DNA of 6,389 nt from Syntrophaceae bacterium. Lineage in GTDB: Bacteria > Desulfobacterota > DTXE01. Position numbers and translations under genes: made by a program. This document shows positions 6,105 to 6,389 of this stretch, one piece after another (positions within the stretch are counted from its first letter, which is position 1; each line of letters begins with the position of its first letter). Location: assembly GCA_012962595.1 (NCBI GenBank), contig DTXE01000340.1, forward strand, positions 1-6,389, given 5' to 3'. Under the pieces are notes generated by a model that saw only the letters and a program-made list of their open reading frames with translations, did no database searches and was not told the origin of the DNA.

Positions 6105-6129
6105 TAACGCCAATAAGGCGCGTTTAACC

Positions 6130-6171
6130 GATTGAGAGCTTTTAAGGCTTGTTGATTGAGTTGCAAGGCTT
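6130..6171 (+). repeat. imperfect direct repeat upstream of hdrA
   Basis: Two units share ends GATTGAG and AAGGCTT: one at 6130-6150 with AGCTTTT between them, and one at 6154-6171 with TTGC between. The second ends 12 bases before the hdrA start. It may be a duplicated protein-binding site or a slippage product. A small CGCC/GGCG hairpin (6108-6111 with 6117-6120) lies just before it. Confidence 0.4.
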
Positions 6172-6183
6172 AGGGCGTAGACT

Positions 6184-6389
6184 ATGGAAACAGGGAGTAC
6201 GACACAGATACGAGGAACCGCCAGCCCAACGGGCAAAGTCGGGGCGGTCGTAATCGTAGGAGCCGGGATTGCGGGCATGCAAGCGGCCCTTGATGTGGCC
6301 AACTCCGGTTTCAAGGTTTATCTCGTGGAAAAGAATCCGAGCATCGGTGGCAACATGGCCCAACTCGATAAAACATTTCCCACCAATGA
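6184..6389 (+). CDS. hdrA: HdrA-like FAD-dependent oxidoreductase, N-terminal part
   Basis: The first 68 codons of a flavoprotein related to the A subunit of CoB-CoM heterodisulfide reductase; the gene runs off the right edge. The FAD-binding Rossmann start is [20 protein letters not shown] (22-41), with Gly26, Gly28 and Gly31, and Glu49 ends the second strand. [18 protein letters not shown] (51-68) is the HdrA hallmark normally followed by a cysteine motif; the last two bases, GA, suit the expected Asp. The start is ATG at 6184, fixed by an in-frame TAG six bases before it; the AGGGCG upstream is a weak ribosome site. About 39 of 67 codons end in G or C, against about 28 of the first 60 in leuD. 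In anaerobes such proteins serve electron bifurcation or confurcation with HdrBC, hydrogenases or formate dehydrogenases. A different pyridine-nucleotide-disulfide family member is possible but less likely. Confidence 0.82.
   Translation, partial: METGSTTQIRGTASPTGKVGAVVIVGAGIAGMQAALDVANSGFKVYLVEKNPSIGGNMAQLDKTFPTN

Larger units (their letters stand above)
5720..6183. other. 464-base gene-free mosaic between leuD and hdrA
   Basis: No intact gene is supported here. From left to right there are: a possible leuD leader with a hairpin (5724-5747); a featureless stretch to about 5930; a hairpin and transposase-like 5' end (5931-6015); the likely end of an unknown gene, and a tatD start stub (to 6104); and a spacer with an imperfect direct repeat (6130-6171). 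An 81-codon minus-strand frame (5722-5967) is open but resembles no protein I know. The part from 5720 to 5930 may itself be a leftover of a mobile repeat, which cannot be decided from one copy. Confidence 0.6.

Noticed and set aside
5979..6314. Minus-strand open frames over the right end (5979-6314 and 6142-6363)
   Set aside because: They lie antisense to the clearly recognisable HdrA start and the tatD stub and resemble no protein family.

Overview
The window looks like chromosomal DNA from a Gram-negative anaerobe, most likely of the Desulfobacterota (former Deltaproteobacteria) or a close lineage. The reasons are a lipid A gene (lpxB), a leuD-leuB-asd gene order that I associate with that group, a LeuB of the type seen there, and the start of an HdrA-type flavoprotein typical of sulfate reducers, syntrophs and methanogens. 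The lineage is an inference; there is no rRNA or marker gene here.

Left part (1-2008, minus strand). Positions 1-246 carry no gene but hold a weak terminator-like hairpin and a striking AT-rich array of 7-base units, four inverted and then eight direct. Next, read leftwards, lpxB overlaps by 11 bases a small membrane methyltransferase of the isoprenylcysteine carboxyl methyltransferase/phospholipid methyltransferase type. The two probably form one translationally coupled unit concerned with envelope lipids.

Middle (2009-5719). A 139-base divergent spacer with a perfect -10 box and a small palindrome separates lpxB from a plus-strand, TTG-started, multi-pass membrane protein with a nucleoside-recognition (Gate) type fold. 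That gene converges with asd and the two coding regions overlap by 6 bases. The minus-strand set leuD-leuB-asd has gaps of 16 and 13 bases and is almost certainly an operon. LeuD with an absent LeuC isomerises isopropylmalate, LeuB oxidises and decarboxylates it, and Asd makes aspartate semialdehyde for lysine, threonine and methionine.

Right part (5720-6389). The 464 bases from leuD to the last gene contain no intact gene and read as a mosaic. There is a possible leader and promoter for leuD, then a hairpin and start-codon region resembling the 5' end of a REP-associated (Y1, IS200-like) transposase gene. After that come the apparent last codons of an unknown gene and the first nine codons of a tatD-like gene, with a good ribosome binding site. 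The tatD reading frame stops abruptly near 6105. An 80-base spacer with a degenerate direct repeat leads into the first 68 codons of an hdrA-like gene, which runs off the window and is richer in G/C at third positions.

The biosynthetic genes are ordinary. I do not see a complete undescribed system. The most unusual parts are the broken tatD/transposase mosaic beside leuD, with leuC missing, and the heptamer array.
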